DNA of 64,000 nt. Source: JBCBCP01 sp039817385. Its GTDB lineage: Bacteria > Pseudomonadota > Alphaproteobacteria > Rhodobacterales > Rhodobacteraceae. Location of the stretch: assembly GCA_039817385.1 (NCBI GenBank), contig JBCBVY010000007.1, positions 124,001 to 188,000 on the forward strand, read 5' to 3'. The translations under genes were made by a program, and so were the position numbers. This document shows positions 60,688 through 64,000 of the stretch, piece after piece. Position 1 is the stretch's first letter. Each line of letters starts with the position of its first letter. Below the pieces are notes generated by a model, which was not told the origin of the DNA, did not search any database, and saw only the letters and a program-made list of their open reading frames with translations.

Positions 60688-61563
60688 ATGAGCAGAGTTT
60701 ACTACATCCACGCAGGGGCGCATCGGACGGGGTCTTCGTCGTTTCAGATGTGCTTGCATGTGAACCGCGACGCGCTGGATGCGGCGGGCTATGACCTTGC
60801 CTATCCGGGCCGCGACGGCATCCCGTCCGGGCGGCTCGACCTGCGCCTGCCCAGCCCGCGGCATGGGGCGGGCCCGCATCCGGTGCTCGTGCAGCGCTCG
60901 AAGGCGGCTTTGGGCGATGGAGACCGGCCCATGATCCTGTCGGAGGAAAACATCGCCGGGCGGATGTTCCATTTCTATCAGGGCCAGTTCTATCCGGCGG
61001 CGGAGGCCCGGTGCCGCGCGCTCAAGGACGCATTGAACGGCCCGGTGGCGCGGTTGGTGCTGGTGATCCGGCCCTATGCGGGGCTCTACGCCTCGGCCTT
61101 TCGCAAGCGGGCGGAGGATAACCCGGTGCGGCCCTTTCGGGAGGTTGTGCCGCAGCTGATGACGATGGATCGCGGCTGGCCGGAGCTGGTGGCGCTGATG
61201 CGCGATGTGCTGGCGCCGGAGGCGTTCGAGGTGGTGCCCTTTGCCGTGCGGGGGGCCTCGCGCGATCTGCTGTACCGGCTGGTGCCGGAGGCGGGCGCGG
61301 GCTGGACCGAGCCCGAGGAAGTTGTGAACCTGTCGGCCACCGACGCGGCGCTCGAGGCGCTTCAGGCGCGCTACCACGCAGGCGACGCGCTGGACCGGGC
61401 AGCGTGGAAAGCCGTAATTGCAAAGCACGCAGGTGACACCGGGCGCGGCTTTGCGGCGTTTACGGACGCGGAGCGCAACACGCTGGATACGCTCTACAAC
61501 CGCGATCTGCTACGGATTTCGGAGATGGACGGGGTCAGCCTTGCGCCGTCAGCGCCGGTCTAG
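60688..61563 (+). CDS. Sulfotransferase-like protein
   Basis: A 291-residue P-loop protein. The 5' PAPS-loop-like motif HAGAHRTGSSSFQ (about 8-20) and a later LVLVIRPYAGLYASAFRKRAED resemble the 3' phosphate-binding segment of bacterial sulfotransferases. AAGGT precedes ATG 60688. Acceptor unknown; the lone gene is divergent from the nucleoside hydrolase gene. Confidence 0.78.
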   Translation: MSRVYYIHAGAHRTGSSSFQMCLHVNRDALDAAGYDLAYPGRDGIPSGRLDLRLPSPRHGAGPHPVLVQRSKAALGDGDRPMILSEENIAGRMFHFYQGQFYPAAEARCRALKDALNGPVARLVLVIRPYAGLYASAFRKRAEDNPVRPFREVVPQLMTMDRGWPELVALMRDVLAPEAFEVVPFAVRGASRDLLYRLVPEAGAGWTEPEEVVNLSATDAALEALQARYHAGDALDRAAWKAVIAKHAGDTGRGFAAFTDAERNTLDTLYNRDLLRISEMDGVSLAPSAPV

Positions 61564-61585
61564 GGTGGTGGGGTAAAACCCCACC

Positions 61586-62386
61586 CTACGTCTCGGCTGC
61601 CTTCGCCTGATCCCAGAGTGCGTCCATTTCCGACAGCGTGCTGTCCTCGGGGCGCTTTCCCTGCGCAGCCAGCGCATCCTCAACCGCGTTAAACCGGCGG
61701 GTGAATTTCGCGTTGGTCCGGCGCAGCGCCTTTTCCGGGTCCACGTCCAGATGACGGGCGAGGTTGGCGAGGACAAAGATCAGATCGCCCATTTCGTCCT
61801 CGATGGCGTCCTGGCTGAGGGTGTCCTTCGCCTCGACCAGCTCGGCGGCCTCTTCGGTGATCTTGGCCAGCACCTGACCTGTCTCAGGCCAATCGAACCC
61901 CACACGCGCGGCGCGTTTCTGCAGCTTTACCGCGCGCATCAGGGCGGGCAGGCCAAGCGCGACGCCGTCCAGCGTGCGGGTTTGCGCCTTGGCCGCGCGC
62001 TCGGCGGCTTTGATCGCCTCCCAATCGCGGGTCTGCTGATCGGCGCTTTTGTCCCGGCTTTCGTCCCCGAACACATGCGGGTGCCGCGCGATCATCTTGT
62101 CGGCCATGTGGGTGGCGACCTCGTCAAAGGTGAAATGCCCCGCCTCCGCCGCCATCTGCGCGTGGAAGACGGACTGGAACAGCAAATCCCCAAGCTCGCC
62201 CTTCAACTCGTCCCACGCCTCGCGCTGGATGGCGTCGTCCACCTCGTAGGCTTCCTCGATCGTGTAGGGGGCGATGGTGGCAAAGGTCTGTTCGATGTCC
62301 CAGGGGCAACCCGTGTCTGGGTCGCGCAGGGCGGCCATGATGGCCAGCAGCCGATTGATGCCTGATTGTGACCCCGAATGATCCAT
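61586..62386 (-). CDS. mazG: Nucleoside triphosphate pyrophosphohydrolase MazG
   Basis: Hydrolyses NTPs, including damaged ones, to NMP and PPi. The 266-residue two-domain protein has the first all-alpha motif EEAYEVDDAI with ELKGELGDLLFQ, and the second EEAAELVEAKD with EDEMGDLIFVLANLARHL. ATG 62398, four codons earlier, is an alternative start. It diverges from the M20 gene across about 57 bp. Confidence 0.93.
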   Translation of the reverse strand: MDHSGSQSGINRLLAIMAALRDPDTGCPWDIEQTFATIAPYTIEEAYEVDDAIQREAWDELKGELGDLLFQSVFHAQMAAEAGHFTFDEVATHMADKMIARHPHVFGDESRDKSADQQTRDWEAIKAAERAAKAQTRTLDGVALGLPALMRAVKLQKRAARVGFDWPETGQVLAKITEEAAELVEAKDTLSQDAIEDEMGDLIFVLANLARHLDVDPEKALRRTNAKFTRRFNAVEDALAAQGKRPEDSTLSEMDALWDQAKAAET

Positions 62387-62443
62387 TGCAGCCCCCATCA
62401 CTTTGCGCTCAGATGGCCGAAAGAGCCTCAAGGAGTCCAGCCC

Positions 62444-63607
62444 ATGCCGCCCGTGAACCGCATTGCCGCCTTTGCCGAGGAAATGGCTGGCTGGCGCCAG
62501 CACCTGCACACCATCCCCGAGCTGGGGCGGGAATGTCACAAGACTGCGGCTTTCGTGGCCGAGCGCCTGCGCGAGATGGGCGTGGATGCGCTGCACGAGG
62601 GCATCGCGGAGACCGGCATCGTTGCCATCATCGAAGGGCGCGGGCCGGGGCCGACGATTGGCCTGCGCGCGGATATGGACGGGCTGCCAATCGAGGAGGC
62701 GACGGGGCTGGACTATGCCAGCACCCATGCGGGGCGGATGCACGCCTGCGGCCATGACGGGCACACGGCGATGCTGCTTGGCGCGGCGAAGTACCTGGCA
62801 GAGACTCGCAACTTCGCAGGGAGGGTCGCGCTGATCTTTCAGCCCGATGAGGAAGCGACGGGCGGCGGGCAGGCGATGGTCGAGGAAGGGATCATGGAGG
62901 CTTATCAGATCAAGGAGGTCTTCGGGATGCACAACGCCCCTGGCTTTCCCGAGGGGCTGATAGGCACGCGGGGTGGGCCGATCATGGCCGCGGCGGATAC
63001 CATCCAGGTCACGGTGAAGGGCCGCGGCGGGCACGGGGCGCAGCCGCATGAGGCCGCCGATCCGGTTATTGCCGCCTGTGCCATCGTGCAGGGCTTTCAG
63101 ACCATCGTCAGCCGCAATGTGGATGCGGGGCAGCAGCTGGTGATCTCCGTGACGCAGATCCATACGGGTTCTGCGGAGAACGTCATTCCTGCGACAGCGG
63201 AGATCGGCGGGACCGTGCGGACCTTCGATCCGGACGTGCGGGATATGGCGGAGCGGCGGCTTGGCGAGATCGCGCGTGGTGTCGCGGCGGGTTACGGGGT
63301 GGAGGCGGATGTGCGTTACATGCGAGGCTATCCGGCGACGGTGAACCACGCGGATCACGCCGCGGATGCGGCCGACGTCGCGCGGCAGATCGTTGGGGCC
63401 GAAGCGGTCGTGGACAATGTTGACCCGGTGATGGGCGCGGAGGACTTTGCCTACATGCTGGAGGCGCGCCCAGGCGCCTACATGTTCCTCGGGCAGGGCG
63501 AGGGGCCGATGCTGCACACGCCGCAATACAATTTCAACGATGCGGTGGCGCCGATTGGGGCGTCGTTCTTTGCTCGGCTGGTGGAGACGCGGCAGCCGGT
63601 TGGCTGA
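62444..63607 (+). CDS. M20 family amidohydrolase
   Basis: A 387-residue metal-dependent hydrolase of the hippurate/IAA-amino acid type. Metal-binding motifs MHACGHDGHTAMLLG (about 99-113) and DEEATGGGQAMVEEG are present, with a dimerisation domain inserted near 185-295 (TVKGRGGHGAQPHEAADPV). AAGGAG precedes ATG 62444. Likely cleaves an N-acyl amino acid; substrate unknown. Confidence 0.9.
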   Translation: MPPVNRIAAFAEEMAGWRQHLHTIPELGRECHKTAAFVAERLREMGVDALHEGIAETGIVAIIEGRGPGPTIGLRADMDGLPIEEATGLDYASTHAGRMHACGHDGHTAMLLGAAKYLAETRNFAGRVALIFQPDEEATGGGQAMVEEGIMEAYQIKEVFGMHNAPGFPEGLIGTRGGPIMAAADTIQVTVKGRGGHGAQPHEAADPVIAACAIVQGFQTIVSRNVDAGQQLVISVTQIHTGSAENVIPATAEIGGTVRTFDPDVRDMAERRLGEIARGVAAGYGVEADVRYMRGYPATVNHADHAADAADVARQIVGAEAVVDNVDPVMGAEDFAYMLEARPGAYMFLGQGEGPMLHTPQYNFNDAVAPIGASFFARLVETRQPVG

Positions 63608-63618
63608 TCGGTGCACAG

Positions 63619-63683
63619 GGAAACCGACGCGGTTTCCATGCGCTTTGACCTTGGGGCTGTGTGGGTTTCCGCGTTGGAAACCC
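63619..63683. repeat. Double hairpin with complementary loops after the M20 gene
   Basis: GGAAACC/GGTTTCC (63619-63625, 63631-63637) with loop GACGC, then 25 nt later GGGTTTCC/GGAAACCC (63663-63670, 63676-63683) with loop GCGTT. The loops can pair with one G-U. The same layout and spacer length occur at 28764-28838. Confidence 0.75.
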
Positions 63684-63699
63684 GAAAATGGAGAGAGCG

Positions 63700-64000
63700 A
63701 TGGCGCTCGAAGATGCCAAGACGCAGATCGATCATGCGTTTACGCGGGAAGACCCGCGCGGTCCGTCCTTTGAGCTGACCTTTGCCGGGGCGACCTCGTT
63801 TCTGCGGCGGCGGTACACCAAGGATTTGGCGGGCGTGGATATTGCCGTGACGGGGGTACCGTTTGACCAGGCGGTCACGAACCGGCCCGGGACGCGCCTT
63901 GGGCCGCGGGCGATCCGGGAGGCGTCATCTCTGCAAGCGCCCGATGCGCCCTACGGGTGGGATTTTGACGCCATCAGCGAGCGGGTGATCGTGGATTATG
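63700..64000 (+). CDS. Agmatinase/ureohydrolase (3' end outside window)
   Basis: N-terminal 100 codons of a ureohydrolase, MALEDAKTQIDHAFTREDPR with the conserved VTGVPFDQAVTNRPGTRLGP near residues 50-69. It probably hydrolyses agmatine to putrescine and urea, though guanidine-acting relatives share this opening. GGAGAG sits before ATG 63700; an ATG four codons earlier is also possible. The metal-binding motifs lie beyond the window. Confidence 0.85.
   Translation, partial: MALEDAKTQIDHAFTREDPRGPSFELTFAGATSFLRRRYTKDLAGVDIAVTGVPFDQAVTNRPGTRLGPRAIREASSLQAPDAPYGWDFDAISERVIVDY

Noticed and set aside
1..64000. CRISPR arrays, insertion sequences, rRNA operons, replication origin
   Set aside because: No regularly spaced direct repeats, transposase genes, rRNA signatures or DnaA-box clusters were seen.

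Overview
The window is GC-rich chromosomal DNA from an alphaproteobacterium, most likely a marine-type Rhodobacteraceae (Roseobacter group). The evidence is gene content and order: an envelope locus uppS-cdsA-dxr-rseP-bamA-skp-fabZ-lpxA-lpxI-lpxB, divergent arginase/ornithine cyclodeaminase and Lrp genes, two FAD-GcvT methylamine dehydrogenases, two RTX proteins ending in Hint domains, and a fused dipeptide-type ABC ATPase. I see no insertion sequence, prophage, CRISPR array or rRNA. Nearly all genes look intact; the first and last are cut by the window edges.

Layout. 1-3.5 kb: ornithine cyclodeaminase and arginase opposite an Lrp-type regulator, then DsbB, an ExoD-like protein and tRNA-Leu(CAA). 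3.5-14.8 kb: an 844-bp intergenic region and two proteins probably exported by type I secretion, one of 2730 residues with 13 Ig/cadherin-like repeats. 14.9-21.8 kb: a MobA-like nucleotidyltransferase and two FAD-GcvT enzymes around a DUF2254 membrane protein. 21.9-30.7 kb: CorC-like protein, XerD, aroK-aroB, SSB, a lytic transglycosylase and several proteins of unknown function. 30.7-36.5 kb: a peptide-type ABC importer operon without its binding protein, beside an AraC regulator. 36.6-49.8 kb: miaA, pyrH-frr and the envelope biogenesis cluster, which links undecaprenyl phosphate, phospholipid, isoprenoid, outer-membrane protein assembly and lipid A synthesis. 49.8-64 kb: small metabolic and regulatory genes (enolase, Fur/Mur, SelO, NYN-LOTUS protein, two EamA exporters, nucleoside hydrolase, MazG, M20 hydrolase) and the start of an agmatinase gene.

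The most unusual signals are mostly non-coding. Many gene ends carry paired palindromes, often with the stop codon inside a stem or loop. At least three sequence families recur: a 44-bp double hairpin with a compensatory base change, a double hairpin whose two loops are mutually complementary and lie 25 nt apart, and a roughly 50-bp repeat present three times. The frr stop codon lies inside a perfect three-way-junction palindrome. Two genes have leaders whose Shine-Dalgarno sequence pairs perfectly with an upstream anti-SD segment. uppS seems to start at ATC. A 9-bp direct repeat with 22-bp period lies beside the AraC gene. Coordinates and base pairings were read by eye; no alignment, folding or database search was run.
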